DNA from: Primorskyibacter aestuariivivens
GTDB taxonomy: Bacteria > Pseudomonadota > Alphaproteobacteria > Rhodobacterales > Rhodobacteraceae
Assembly: GCF_028023675.1 (NCBI RefSeq)
Contig: NZ_JAQIOZ010000018.1
Location: forward strand, 45,831-109,830
DNA length: 64,000 bases
Reading direction: 5' to 3'
The notes under the pieces were generated by a model. It saw only the letters and a program-made list of their open reading frames with translations. It had not been told where the DNA came from and made no database searches. Within the stretch, counting starts at the first letter, position 1. Each line of letters begins with the position of its first letter. Of this stretch, positions 45,931-55,696 are shown piece after piece. A program made the translations under genes and the position numbers.

Positions 45931-48900
45931 ATGAGCGAGCAACAGATTTCCCTGAATGACAGGTTCGACCTGACGAAATCGCCGGTCCTTTTGAACGGGA
46001 CCCAGGCGCTTGTGCGGTTGATGCTGGCGCAAAAGGCCCGCGACGTAAAAGCCGGGCACAACACCGCCGGTTACGTCACGGGCTATCGCGGATCACCGCT
46101 TGGCGGGGTCGATATCCAGATGACCCGCGCCGCCAAATGGCTGGCCGAGAGCGATGTGCTCTTCAATCCCGGCCTGAACGAGGACCTTGCCGCCACGGCG
46201 CTCTGGGGCAGCCAGCAGGCCGAGCTGCGCGGCGAGGGCAAATATGACGGTGTCTTTGGTCTGTGGTACGGCAAGGGGCCGGGCGTGGACCGCTCGGGCG
46301 ACGCCATGCGCCACGCCAATATGGCAGGCACCTCGCCGCTGGGCGGCGTGATCATGGCCATGGGCGATGACCATACCGGCGAAAGCTCCACCGTGCTGCA
46401 TCAGAGCGAATGGGCGCTGGTCGATGCCTATATGCCCGTGGTCAGCCCCGCAGGTGTGCAGGAAATCCTTGATTACGGGCTCTATGCCTTTGCCCTGTCG
46501 CGGTTTTCCGGGCTCTGGGTGGGGCTCAAGACCATGAAGGACACGATCGAGACCACGGCGGTGGTGGATGGCGATCCGCATCGACTGAGCTTTGTTACGC
46601 CCGCGTTCGACATGCCTCCGGGCGGGTTGAACATCCGGCTGGCAGAGACCACGCGCGACTTGCTGACGGGGCCGCATGAGCAGGAAGCCCGCATGATCGA
46701 CTACAAACGCTTCGCTGCCGAGGCGTTTTCCCATGCCAACAAGATGGACAAACGCGTCTGGGGCAAGCCCGGCGCCAAGATCGGGTTTGTCGCGGCGGGC
46801 AAGAACTGGCTCGACCTGACCCATGCGATGAGCCTGCTCAACATCACCGAAGACGAGGCCGAGCGACTGGGCATCACCACCTACAAGGTCGGTCAGACAT
46901 TTCCGTTGGATATGAAGGGCTTTCACGACTGGGCTGAAGGTCTGGACCTGATCGTGATTGTCGAGGAAAAGCGCAAGCTGATCGAGGTGCAGGTCAAGGA
47001 AGCCATTTTCGATGACCGGCGCGGGCGGCGCGTCTATGGCTGGTACAAGGGCGGCGCGGGCAGCATGCATCGCGAAGAGCTGTTCCCGACGCGCGGCGCG
47101 CTGGACCCGATCTGGATTGCCGAGAAACTGGGCGAAATCCTCATCGAAGAGGGGCGCGGCACCGATGGCATCCGCGAAGGATTGGCCGAATTGCAGGCCG
47201 CGCGCGCGGGCGACAATGCCGAGGAAATCGCCGCACGGCTCCCGTATTTCTGTGCCGGTTGCCCGCATAACAGCTCGACCAAACTGCCTGAAGGCTCCCG
47301 TGCCTATGCCGGGATTGGCTGTCACTACATGGCGCAATGGATGGATCGCAGCACCATCGGATCAACGCATATGGGGGCCGAGGGGGCGAACTGGATCGGG
47401 GAAGCGCCGTTTTCCAAACGTGACCACGTGTTCCAGAACCTGGGCGATGGCACCTATAACCATTCCGGCACGCTGGCGATCCGGGCGGCTTTGGCGGCGG
47501 GCACCAATATCACCTACAAGATCCTCTATAATGACGCCGTAGCCATGACTGGCGGGCAGCCCAATGAAGGCGGATTGACCCCGCAGAAGATCGCCCGGGA
47601 ACTGCGCGCCATGGGGGTGGAACATGTCTTTGCGGTCTATGATGAAAAGGAAGATGTTGACCTGAAGTCTTTCCCGCAAGGCGTTGAATTGCATGAAAGA
47701 TCGGAAATGCAGGCGGTGCAGGAGCGCTGCCGCGACATTCCCGGCGTCTCCGCCATCGTCTATATCCAGACCTGCGCGGCGGAAAAGCGGCGGCGGCGCA
47801 AGCGTGGGACCTTCCCGGACCCGGACAAGCGGGTGTTCATCAACACCGATATCTGTGAAGGCTGCGGCGATTGCGGGGTGCAGTCGAACTGCATCGCCAT
47901 CGTGCCCGAGGAAACCGAACTGGGCCGCAAACGGGCGATTGACCAATCCGCCTGTAACAAGGATTTCTCTTGCCTGAAAGGGTTTTGCCCGTCGTTCCTC
48001 ACGCTGGAGGGTGCCACGGTCAAGAAAGGCGCGACCCGCGAGTTGGACCTGCCGCACCTGCCCGAACCGGACCTGCCCGCCATTGACGGGACATGGAATG
48101 TGGTGGTGACTGGTGTGGGCGGCACCGGCGTTGTGACCATCGGTGCGGTGATGGCACAGGCGGCGCAGATCGACGGTAAGGGTGCCGGCATGATGGAGAT
48201 GGCGGGCCTTGCGCAAAAGGGTGGCGCGGTGCTGGTGCATTGCCGTCTGGCGGAGCGGCCCGGGGACATCTCGGCGATCCGCGTGGCCACCGGAGAATGC
48301 GACGCGCTGATCGGCGGCGATCTGGTGGTGTCCGCCGGGGCCAAGACACTGGGTCTGCTGCGTCCGGGACGCTCGGGCGCGGTGGTCAACAGCCATGAGA
48401 TCATCACCGGGGATTTCACCCGCGATACAAAATTTTCCATACCATCCGACAGGTTGGAACTGGCTCTTGAAGCGCGGCTTCAGGAGCGGTTGAGCCTGTT
48501 CGATGCCACGGAACTGTCCCGCGTGGTCATGGGGGATTCGATCTATTCCAACATGATGATCTTTGGCGCGGCGTGGCAGCGCGGGCTTGTGCCGCTGAGC
48601 CGCGACGCGATTGTTCAGGCGATCAAGCTGAACGGTCAGGCGGTGGAGCGCAACCTGCGCGCCTTTGACGTGGGTCGCTGGGCGGTGCTGCATCCGGCGG
48701 ACGCGGCAGAGATGGTCGTGCATGACGCGGTCGTGGAGATGCCCAAGACACTGGCCGAGCGCATCGCCTTCCGCGCCGATCATCTGCGCGCCTATCAGGG
48801 CAAGCGGCTGGCCAACCGCTACCTGAAACGGGTGGAGGCCATCGAGGATGAGGGCCTGCGCGAAGCGGTGGCGCTGGGGTATCACAAGCTCTTGGCTTAC

Positions 48901-49374
48901 AAGGATGAATACGAGGTCGCGCGGCTCATGCTCGACAGCCGCGAGAAAGCGGCTGAAACCTTTGAGGGCGATTTCAAGATGAGTTTCCACCTTGCACCGC
49001 CTCTGTTGAGCAAGGAGGGCCCCGATGGCCGCCCGGTCAAGAAAACCTATGGCGAGAGGATGCTGCGGCTGATGAAGCTGTTGTCCAAACTCAAGGGGCT
49101 GCGCGGCACGCCGTTTGATCCCTTTGGCTACAGTGCCGAGCGCAAGATGGAACGCGCGCTGATCAAGCAATATGAACGCGATCTGGACGAGGTTTTGCCC
49201 AAGCTGGATGCCGCGACCCGCGACCCCATCATCGCGCTGGCGCGCCTACCGCTCGACATTCGCGGCTTTGGCCCGGTCAAGGCGGCGAACGAGGCCAAGG
49301 CGGCGAAGCGGCGCGAAGAGTTATTGTCGGTGATCCGCGACGGCGGACCGACGCTTGCCAAGGCGGCTGAGTGA
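45931..49374 (+). CDS. Indolepyruvate ferredoxin oxidoreductase, fused alpha-beta chain
   Basis: A 1147-residue single-chain enzyme that oxidatively decarboxylates aryl-pyruvates to acyl-CoA with ferredoxin. N-terminal TPP/pyrimidine part (GYRGSPLGGVDIQMTRAAKW), C-terminal TPP region (GDGTYNHSGTLAIRAAL, near residue 510), a ferredoxin-like cluster ICEGCGDCGVQSNC (about 640), and the gamma-type domain (VVTGVGGTGVVTIGAVMAQA, about 720). Start M45931 follows GGGAGGGG; ATG 45895 is less likely. It probably serves aromatic amino acid breakdown. The adjacent SAF-domain dehydrogenase follows by 32 bases. Confidence 0.93.
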   Translation: MSEQQISLNDRFDLTKSPVLLNGTQALVRLMLAQKARDVKAGHNTAGYVTGYRGSPLGGVDIQMTRAAKWLAESDVLFNPGLNEDLAATALWGSQQAELRGEGKYDGVFGLWYGKGPGVDRSGDAMRHANMAGTSPLGGVIMAMGDDHTGESSTVLHQSEWALVDAYMPVVSPAGVQEILDYGLYAFALSRFSGLWVGLKTMKDTIETTAVVDGDPHRLSFVTPAFDMPPGGLNIRLAETTRDLLTGPHEQEARMIDYKRFAAEAFSHANKMDKRVWGKPGAKIGFVAAGKNWLDLTHAMSLLNITEDEAERLGITTYKVGQTFPLDMKGFHDWAEGLDLIVIVEEKRKLIEVQVKEAIFDDRRGRRVYGWYKGGAGSMHREELFPTRGALDPIWIAEKLGEILIEEGRGTDGIREGLAELQAARAGDNAEEIAARLPYFCAGCPHNSSTKLPEGSRAYAGIGCHYMAQWMDRSTIGSTHMGAEGANWIGEAPFSKRDHVFQNLGDGTYNHSGTLAIRAALAAGTNITYKILYNDAVAMTGGQPNEGGLTPQKIARELRAMGVEHVFAVYDEKEDVDLKSFPQGVELHERSEMQAVQERCRDIPGVSAIVYIQTCAAEKRRRRKRGTFPDPDKRVFINTDICEGCGDCGVQSNCIAIVPEETELGRKRAIDQSACNKDFSCLKGFCPSFLTLEGATVKKGATRELDLPHLPEPDLPAIDGTWNVVVTGVGGTGVVTIGAVMAQAAQIDGKGAGMMEMAGLAQKGGAVLVHCRLAERPGDISAIRVATGECDALIGGDLVVSAGAKTLGLLRPGRSGAVVNSHEIITGDFTRDTKFSIPSDRLELALEARLQERLSLFDATELSRVVMGDSIYSNMMIFGAAWQRGLVPLSRDAIVQAIKLNGQAVERNLRAFDVGRWAVLHPADAAEMVVHDAVVEMPKTLAERIAFRADHLRAYQGKRLANRYLKRVEAIEDEGLREAVALGYHKLLAYKDEYEVARLMLDSREKAAETFEGDFKMSFHLAPPLLSKEGPDGRPVKKTYGERMLRLMKLLSKLKGLRGTPFDPFGYSAERKMERALIKQYERDLDEVLPKLDAATRDPIIALARLPLDIRGFGPVKAANEAKAAKRREELLSVIRDGGPTLAKAAE

Positions 49375-49406
49375 TGTCCTAATCTCTTGAAAAGGGAGGA
49401 CAGGAC

Positions 49407-50690
49407 ATGAACCTTGCAAGGCTGGCGGCGGAACGCGCCACACCGGTACGCGTGGGACTGATCGGGGCGGGCAAATTCGGCTCGATGTTCCTTAGCCAAG
49501 TGCCGACGATTGCCGGGCTTGAGGTCACGGCAATCGCCGATCTGGATCCGGAAAAGGCGATGAATGCCTGCCGCGCCGTGGGGTGGGACGAGGAACGCAT
49601 CGCCGCGACCGCCTTTGTAGAGGATGGCGCGGCGCTCACCGCGCGCGACGATGTGGAGGTGGTGATCGAGGCCACCGGCAATCCGCGCGCAGGCATCAGC
49701 AACGCGCTGGCCGCGTTTGAGGCGGGCAAACATGTGGTCATGGTCAATGTCGAGGCCGACGCCATGGTCGGGCCGGTTTTGGCGCAACGGGCGCGGGCGG
49801 CTGGCGTGGTCTATTCCATGGCCTATGGCGATCAGCCCGCGCTGGTGGCCGAGATGGTCGATTGGGCGCGCGCCACAGGGTTCACCGTGACGGCAGCAGG
49901 CAAGGGCACGAAATACCTGCCTGCCTATCATCAGGTGACGCCGGATGATGTCTGGGCGCATTACGGGTTGACGCCTGAAGAGGCGGCCAAGGCCGGTATG
50001 AACCCGCAGATGTTCAACTCGTTCCTCGATGGCACCAAGAGCGCGATCGAGATGGTGGCGATTGCCAATGCCTGCGGGCTGGATGTGCCGTCAGGCGGGC
50101 TGGGCTTCCCGGCCTGCGGTGTCGATGACCTGTCCCATGTTCTGCGGCCCCGCGATCTGGGTGGCGTATTGGAAGGACGCGGCATGGTCGAGACGATCTC
50201 GTCTCTGGAACGCGATGGTCGCCCGGTGTTCCGCGATCTGCGCTGGGGCGTGTATGTGGTGATCGAGGCACCCAATGATTATGCCGCGGCCTGTTTCGCG
50301 CAATATGGGTTGCCCACCGATGCCACCGGGCGCTTTGCGTCGATGTACAAACCCTTTCACCTGATCGGGTTGGAATTGTCCGTCTCGGTGCTCAGCGCGG
50401 CGTTGCGCGGGGAACCCACGGGGCAGGCGCGCGAGATGCGCGGGACGGTGGCGAGCGTGGCCAAGAAGAACCTGAAGGCGGGTGAGATGCTGGATGGCGA
50501 AGGCGGCTACACCGTCTGGGGCAAGGCGCTGCCCGTGGCGGTGGCGGGCAACGCGTTGCCCATCGGGCTGGCCCATGGGGTGCGGATGGTGCGGGATGTG
50601 GCCAAGGGTTCGGTTGTGGCCTTGGCGGATGTGGACCTGGGCGAGGACGCGGCGTCGGAGATGTACAAGGAGGTGTTGGCTGGGGGATGA
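49407..50690 (+). CDS. NAD(P)-dependent oxidoreductase with C-terminal SAF domain
   Basis: A 427-residue protein. The N-terminal Rossmann domain (VRVGLIGAGKFGSMFLSQVP, then VVIEATGNPRAGISNALAAF) is homoserine-dehydrogenase-like. The middle holds AYGDQPALVAEMVDWARATG and KGTKYLPAYHQVTPDDVWAH. A SAF-type region (about 345-427; KKNLKAGEMLDGEGGYTVWG) ends the protein. Such proteins act on sugar-acid or branched substrates in some pathways; the one here is unknown. It follows the ior gene by 32 bases, possibly in one transcript. Confidence 0.82.
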   Translation: MNLARLAAERATPVRVGLIGAGKFGSMFLSQVPTIAGLEVTAIADLDPEKAMNACRAVGWDEERIAATAFVEDGAALTARDDVEVVIEATGNPRAGISNALAAFEAGKHVVMVNVEADAMVGPVLAQRARAAGVVYSMAYGDQPALVAEMVDWARATGFTVTAAGKGTKYLPAYHQVTPDDVWAHYGLTPEEAAKAGMNPQMFNSFLDGTKSAIEMVAIANACGLDVPSGGLGFPACGVDDLSHVLRPRDLGGVLEGRGMVETISSLERDGRPVFRDLRWGVYVVIEAPNDYAAACFAQYGLPTDATGRFASMYKPFHLIGLELSVSVLSAALRGEPTGQAREMRGTVASVAKKNLKAGEMLDGEGGYTVWGKALPVAVAGNALPIGLAHGVRMVRDVAKGSVVALADVDLGEDAASEMYKEVLAGG

Positions 50691-50952
50691 GCCGCGCGGC
50701 GTCAGACCGTGGGATGGCGATCCAACGCTTGCGCGAGGCACTTTATGTTCGCCACATCCGATTGACCTCTGAACGAGACGCTGACGTCAACAAATCGCCA
50801 GCCCGGGGGGCGGTCTGGCGATGCGCGGCGGCTTCGCCGTTGTTTCGCGCCAGCGCTTCACCTCCGGGCCGTCATGTCACAGTCCCGTCACATCCTCTGG
50901 ATTATAAACTCCAACCGTCATAAAGAGCATCGACTTTCAGAGGACCCGCCCG

Positions 50953-51831
50953 ATGCCCAGCCAACGGCACGCTGCACGCGATATTTCTTACGCCTATTCC
51001 GCCGAAACCCGCGGCGGGCGGGCGATGATCCGGCTCATGGAAAACGCCACCGGACGCGTGAGCCTCATCAAACGCGCCAAGGGCTATGAGGAAGAGGTCG
51101 CGCAGGGGCGCGATTTCTGGCAGGTCATGGTGGAACGCTACGGGCTGCAGCTTGAGGTCATGGGCGGGGCGCTGGACAATATCCCCACGGACGGCCCGCT
51201 GATCCTCATTGCGAACCACCCTTACGGTATTCTCGATGGGTTGATGATGGGCCATATCCTGTCGGTGGTGCGGGGCGATTTCCGCATTCTGGCGCATCGC
51301 ATCTTCCGCAAGGCCAAGGAGCTGGACCAGATCATCCTGCCGGTCAATTTCGAGGAATCGAAAGAGGCGGTGAAGGAAAACCTGGAAACCCGCAAGGAGG
51401 CGCTGCGCTATCTCGATGCGGGCGGGGCGATTGGCATCTTTCCGGGCGGCACGGTGTCGACGGCGGCCAAGCCGTTTTCCAAGCCGATGGACCCGGGCTG
51501 GCGTACATTCACGGCGCGCATGGTGGCGAAATCGAATGCCACGGTGGTGCCGATCTATTTTGATGGCCATACGTCCAGATTGTTCCAGCTTGCCAGTCAT
51601 TTACATGTCACGCTGCGCATGGGGCTGCTGATCAAGGAGTTCCGCAAACGGGTCGATACGCCCGTGCGGGTGGTCATTGGCGCGCCGATTGATCGTGCCG
51701 AATTGGACGCGCGTGCAAAAGACAGTCGCGCAATGATGGATTTCCTGCGCAAAGCGACGTATGACCTGTCTCCAATACCATTGAAGACGTATGATTACGG
51801 CTTCGAGTTCGAGGAGCGGCGCAAGTCGTAA
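50953..51831 (+). CDS. Lysophospholipid acyltransferase family protein
   Basis: A 292-residue acyltransferase. The catalytic His-Asp pair is His89/Asp95 in ANHPYGILDGLMM, followed by the FPGGTVSTA glycerophosphate-binding segment (about residues 160-168). It resembles the hemolysin-like/OlsB-related group more than PlsC. It transfers acyl chains to lipid acceptors at the inner membrane. Followed after 6 bases by murI. Confidence 0.85.
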   Translation: MPSQRHAARDISYAYSAETRGGRAMIRLMENATGRVSLIKRAKGYEEEVAQGRDFWQVMVERYGLQLEVMGGALDNIPTDGPLILIANHPYGILDGLMMGHILSVVRGDFRILAHRIFRKAKELDQIILPVNFEESKEAVKENLETRKEALRYLDAGGAIGIFPGGTVSTAAKPFSKPMDPGWRTFTARMVAKSNATVVPIYFDGHTSRLFQLASHLHVTLRMGLLIKEFRKRVDTPVRVVIGAPIDRAELDARAKDSRAMMDFLRKATYDLSPIPLKTYDYGFEFEERRKS

Positions 51832-51837
51832 GAGCCT

Positions 51838-52650
51838 ATGGCAGTTGGAATTTTCGATAGTGGGCTGGGCGGGCTCACGGTGCTGGACGCGGTGGCAAAA
51901 CGGCTGCCGGATATGCCCTTGGCCTATTACGCCGACTCGGCCCATGCGCCTTATGGGGTGCGCGATGCCGATGATATCTATGATCTCACCACCAAGGGCG
52001 TGTCGCGGCTTTGGGAGGCTGGCTGTGATCTGGTGATCCTAGCCTGTAACACCGCGTCTGCGGCGGCGCTGCGGCGGATGCAGGAAAGCTGGATTCCGCG
52101 TGAAAAGCGGGTGCTGGGCGTGTTCGTGCCGCTGATCGAGGCGCTCACGGAACGGCAATGGGGGGACAACTCTCCGCCGCGCGAAGTGGCGGTAAAGCAT
52201 GTGGCGCTGTTTGCAACGCCCGCCACCGTGTCCTCCCGCGCGTTTCAGCGCGAACTGGCGTTCCGCGCCATCGGTGTGGATGTCGAGGCGCAGGCCTGTG
52301 GCGGCGTTGTGGATGCCATTGAAGACGGCGACCTGATCCTTGCCGAGGCGTTGGTGCGGTCCCATGTGGACGCGCTCAAGCGCAAGATGCCCAACCCCGA
52401 GGCCGCGATCCTTGGCTGCACGCATTATCCGCTCATGCAGGACGTGTTTCAGGATGCGCTGGGGGCGGAGGTCGAGGTCTATTCGCAGGCCAATCTGGTC
52501 GCCGAAAGCCTGGCCGATTACCTGACGCGCCATCCCAACATGTATGGCAGCGGCACGGAGTCGATGTTCCTGACCACCGGCGACCCGGCCAAGGTGTCCA
52601 ACGGGGCGACGCAGTTTCTCCGACGACGGATCGAGTTTGTGAAAGCCTGA
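51838..52650 (+). CDS. murI: Glutamate racemase
   Basis: A 270-residue, cofactor-independent racemase giving D-glutamate for peptidoglycan. [14 protein letters not shown] holds the N-terminal Asp; the two catalytic cysteines are in [13 protein letters not shown] (about 70) and LGCTHYPLM (about 190). It sits 6 bases after the acyltransferase and 51 before argC, probably in one operon. Confidence 0.95.
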   Translation: MAVGIFDSGLGGLTVLDAVAKRLPDMPLAYYADSAHAPYGVRDADDIYDLTTKGVSRLWEAGCDLVILACNTASAAALRRMQESWIPREKRVLGVFVPLIEALTERQWGDNSPPREVAVKHVALFATPATVSSRAFQRELAFRAIGVDVEAQACGGVVDAIEDGDLILAEALVRSHVDALKRKMPNPEAAILGCTHYPLMQDVFQDALGAEVEVYSQANLVAESLADYLTRHPNMYGSGTESMFLTTGDPAKVSNGATQFLRRRIEFVKA

Positions 52651-52701
52651 TCGACGTTGAAATTCCGGGCCCTGTGCGCCCGACCCCTGAAAGGGAAGAC
52701 C

Positions 52702-53727
52702 ATGAAGAAAATCGCAATCCTTGGTGCGTCCGGCTACACCGGCGCGGAACTTGTCCGGCTGATCGCCACCCATCCAGAGATGCAGATCGTGGCGCTGGCC
52801 GCGGAACGCAAGGCGGGCATGGAGATGGCCGATGTGTTCCCGCATCTGCGCCATCTGGACCTGCCGAAACTGGTGACCATTGGCGAGATTGATTTCGCAA
52901 ATGTGGACCTGTGTTTCTGTGCCCTTCCGCACAAGACCAGCCAGGAAGTGATCCGCGACCTGCCGAAAGATCTGAAGATCGTCGACCTCAGCGCCGATTT
53001 CCGGCTGCGCGACCCGGCGGAATACGAGAAATGGTATGGCAACGCCCATGCCGCCGTCGAGATGCAGGGCGAGGCGGTCTATGGCCTTACCGAGTTCTAC
53101 CGTGATGAGATTGCCAGCGCGCGGCTCGTGGCGGGCACGGGCTGCAACGCGGCCACCGGGCAGTTTGCGCTGCGGCCGTTGATTGCGGCGGGGGTGATCG
53201 GGCTGGATGACATTATCCTCGACCTGAAATGCGCGGTGTCCGGGGCAGGGCGGTCGCTCAAGGAAAACCTGCTGCATGCGGAGCTTTCCGAGGGCTACAA
53301 CGCCTATGCGGTGGGTGGCACACACCGGCATCTGGGCGAGTTCGATCAGGAGTTCTCGAAGATCGCGGGGCGTCAGGTCCGGGTGCAGTTCACCCCGCAT
53401 CTGATCCCGGCGAACCGGGGCATCCTTGCCACTGTTTATGTGAGCGGAGATGCGGCGGAGATTCACAAGACCTTTGCCACGGCCTATGCCGATGAGCCGT
53501 TTATCGAGCTGCTGCCCATGGGCCAGACCCCCAGCACCCATAATGTGCGCGGATCGAACTTTGTGCATGTGGGCGTGACCGGGGACCGGATCGACGGGCG
53601 GGCGATTGTTATTGTCGCACTTGATAATTTGACCAAGGGCTCCTCTGGACAAGCGCTGCAGAATGCCAATCTTATGTTGGGGATCGAGGAAACCGCCGGC
53701 CTGATGCTGGCGCCGCTCTTCCCGTAA
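52702..53727 (+). CDS. argC: N-acetyl-gamma-glutamyl-phosphate reductase
   Basis: A 341-residue arginine biosynthetic reductase (type 1). [20 protein letters not shown] is the NADP-binding loop, [10 protein letters not shown] follows, and the catalytic Cys lies in [18 protein letters not shown] (about 150). [15 protein letters not shown] carries the conserved His. Start M52702 follows a GGGAAG site. Full length. Confidence 0.97.
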   Translation: MKKIAILGASGYTGAELVRLIATHPEMQIVALAAERKAGMEMADVFPHLRHLDLPKLVTIGEIDFANVDLCFCALPHKTSQEVIRDLPKDLKIVDLSADFRLRDPAEYEKWYGNAHAAVEMQGEAVYGLTEFYRDEIASARLVAGTGCNAATGQFALRPLIAAGVIGLDDIILDLKCAVSGAGRSLKENLLHAELSEGYNAYAVGGTHRHLGEFDQEFSKIAGRQVRVQFTPHLIPANRGILATVYVSGDAAEIHKTFATAYADEPFIELLPMGQTPSTHNVRGSNFVHVGVTGDRIDGRAIVIVALDNLTKGSSGQALQNANLMLGIEETAGLMLAPLFP

Positions 53728-53740
53728 ACAGGAGGCCGCG

Positions 53741-54184
53741 ATGAAAAACCTCAAGAAACAGCGCCGCATTCAAGTGATTGCCGTGGCCGTGGTCGCGCTG
53801 GTGCTGTCTACTGCGCTGATCGGCTATGCGATGCGCGACGGCATCAATTTCTTCCGCTCGCCCACACAGGTGGTGACGGAGCCGCCCTCGGCCTCGGAAG
53901 TGTTCCGCATCGGCGGGCTGGTCGAGGAAGGCTCGCTCAGGCAGGGCGCGGATAACAAGGTCGAGTTCCGCGTGACCGATGGCAATGCCGTGGTGCCTGT
54001 ACGCTATCAGGGCATCCTGCCCGACCTCTTTGCCGAGAATGAGGGCATGGTGGGCACCGGGACCTATGTGGATGGCGTGTTCGAGGCGACCGAGATCCTT
54101 GCCAAGCATGACGAGACCTATATGCCGCGCGAGGTGATCGACGCGCTGAAAGAGCAGGGCGTCTATCAGGAGCCGGGCAGCTAA
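53741..54184 (+). CDS. ccmE: Cytochrome c maturation protein CcmE
   Basis: A 147-residue heme chaperone. One membrane helix near residues 10-30, then the OB-fold periplasmic domain; heme attaches covalently to His123 in LAKHDETYMP, with Tyr127 as iron ligand. The other ccm genes are not here, so ccmE is separate from the main cluster, 13 bases after argC. Confidence 0.95.
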   Translation: MKNLKKQRRIQVIAVAVVALVLSTALIGYAMRDGINFFRSPTQVVTEPPSASEVFRIGGLVEEGSLRQGADNKVEFRVTDGNAVVPVRYQGILPDLFAENEGMVGTGTYVDGVFEATEILAKHDETYMPREVIDALKEQGVYQEPGS

Positions 54185-54214
54185 CCACCCGGCGTTGCGG
54201 TGCTGCGGGGCGGC

Positions 54215-54427
54215 TTAGCTTTCCCGCCCCATCGACACCAGCCGCGCATGCAGGGCGCGTGCGTGCGGTGCCCCTGCCTCAAGCGCATAGATATAGGCAT
54301 GGGTCAGGTAAAAGCTGCGCGCCTCTTCGCGGTTGGCCACCTCTGCCGCTTCCTCATAGAGCGAGATCAGCGCCTGCCGATCGTCACGCGCATGGGCGTC
54401 CAGCAGGCGCGTGTCCAGCGCGCTCAT
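54215..54427 (-). CDS. Small helical protein coupled to a Rieske oxygenase
   Basis: A 70-residue soluble, all-helical-looking protein (MSALDTRLLDAHARDDRQAL, YEEAAEVANREEARSFYLTH, AYIYALEAGAPHARALHARL). No family recognised. It overlaps the end of the Rieske oxygenase gene by 4 bases, so the two are translated together. It could be an accessory or assembly subunit. Confidence 0.7.
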   Translation of the reverse strand: MSALDTRLLDAHARDDRQALISLYEEAAEVANREEARSFYLTHAYIYALEAGAPHARALHARLVSMGRES

Positions 54428-55581
54428 TCCGCCGCCTTTGCGCTTGCGCGCCAGGTTTCGACCTTGCTTGCCACCCAGTCGTGGAAGATATGGGTCGGCC
54501 CGTCCATGGCCGGGCTGAACCGCCCGCCGTCAAAGCCGGTGGCATGACGACCGCGCTGCATGCCTTCGACGACAAAGATGTCTTCCTCGAACACGGTTTT
54601 CCAAAGCTGGGTGTTGCGCTGGCGCAGCCCGCTGTCGGTGTCGGGCCGGGCGTAATAGAGGTGGATGTTCTCGACCGTCTTTTCGGGGCCTTCGGGCACC
54701 AGAACGATGGCAAAGGCATGGTCACGATGCACGCCCAGCAGCACGTTGGGAAAGACCGAGATATATTCCGCGGCGGTGTCCCACTTGTTCGACAGCCCCT
54801 CGAAATCCGGGAAAGGTTCGCCGTTTTCATTGGTGACCTGGCGATAGACCAGCGTGCCCTGACCCGAGAACTGGCCCGGCTCTTCGATATTGTAATGGTC
54901 TTCCAGACGGGAATAGGAATTCAGACCCGGATGGACCCAGGGCAGGTGATAGCTTTCGCAGTAGTTTTCCACCGCCAGCTTCCAGTTGGTGTTCACTTCC
55001 AGCGAAAAGACGCTGTCGAACCCGCCGTGATAGAGCGGCTTTTCAAACTCGGCCCAGCGTTCCATGACCGGGCGCATCGCGTCTTCAAAGGCGGGGGCGT
55101 CGCCGGACACGTTGATCCAGACCACGTCGCGCCAGATATGGCTGCGCACTTCGATCAGGCCCAGTTCGTTGCGCTTGATGGCGTCATGTGTGTTCTGGCC
55201 GGGGCCGCCCACATGCGGGGTCGAGACGAGCCGCCCGTCGCTGCCATAGCACCACGAATGGTAGGGGCAGCGGATCGCGCCTTCGATCTTGCGGGCCTCT
55301 TCGACAAGGATCATGCCGCGGTGACGGCAGATATTCTGGAACACGCGGACCGTGTCATCCTTGCCGCGCAGAAGCAGCAGCGGCATGCCGAGAAAGGTGA
55401 TCGGCTTGGCATCGCCGGCTTCCGGCACATCAGAGGCCACGGCAAGCCCCGCCCATTGCGAAAAGATCAGCGCGTTACGTTCCTCGGCAAAGACCTCGGG
55501 ATCGGTGTAATGCGCATTGGGCAGGCCGTTGGCTTCGGCCAGAGGGCGGCGGACGGATGACAGATCGGTCACTTTGGTCAT
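54424..55581 (-). CDS. Rieske non-heme iron oxygenase, alpha subunit
   Basis: A 385-residue ring-hydroxylating-oxygenase-type protein. The Rieske [2Fe-2S] ligands are Cys85/His87 (ICRHRGM) and Cys105/His108 (RCPYHSWCYG). The mononuclear iron region is VENYCESYHLPWVHPGL (about 205-222). Its C-domain resembles enzymes that demethylate quaternary ammonium compounds (Stc2/GbcA/CntA) as well as aromatic hydroxylases, so the substrate is open. No reductase gene is adjacent. A HTH regulator lies upstream on the same strand. Confidence 0.88.
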   Translation of the reverse strand: MTKVTDLSSVRRPLAEANGLPNAHYTDPEVFAEERNALIFSQWAGLAVASDVPEAGDAKPITFLGMPLLLLRGKDDTVRVFQNICRHRGMILVEEARKIEGAIRCPYHSWCYGSDGRLVSTPHVGGPGQNTHDAIKRNELGLIEVRSHIWRDVVWINVSGDAPAFEDAMRPVMERWAEFEKPLYHGGFDSVFSLEVNTNWKLAVENYCESYHLPWVHPGLNSYSRLEDHYNIEEPGQFSGQGTLVYRQVTNENGEPFPDFEGLSNKWDTAAEYISVFPNVLLGVHRDHAFAIVLVPEGPEKTVENIHLYYARPDTDSGLRQRNTQLWKTVFEEDIFVVEGMQRGRHATGFDGGRFSPAMDGPTHIFHDWVASKVETWRASAKAAE

Positions 55582-55696
55582 GGGAACACTCCTCGCACGG
55601 GTTCGCGGATGAGCTTTCCTGACACAATTTCACGCTGCGTGAAGGTTCGCGCGCGACCGCTCTTGTCTCAAGGCGACATGATGCGGCGCCCCGTCG

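Noticed and set aside
47362..49170. Reverse open frame of 602 codons opposite the ior gene
   Set aside because: The ior reading frame carries TPP and Fe-S motifs throughout; the antisense product resembles nothing.
50691..50952. Small gene between the SAF-domain dehydrogenase and the acyltransferase
   Set aside because: Open frames here have no ribosome-binding site and give Arg/Pro/Ala-rich translations typical of non-coding high-GC DNA.
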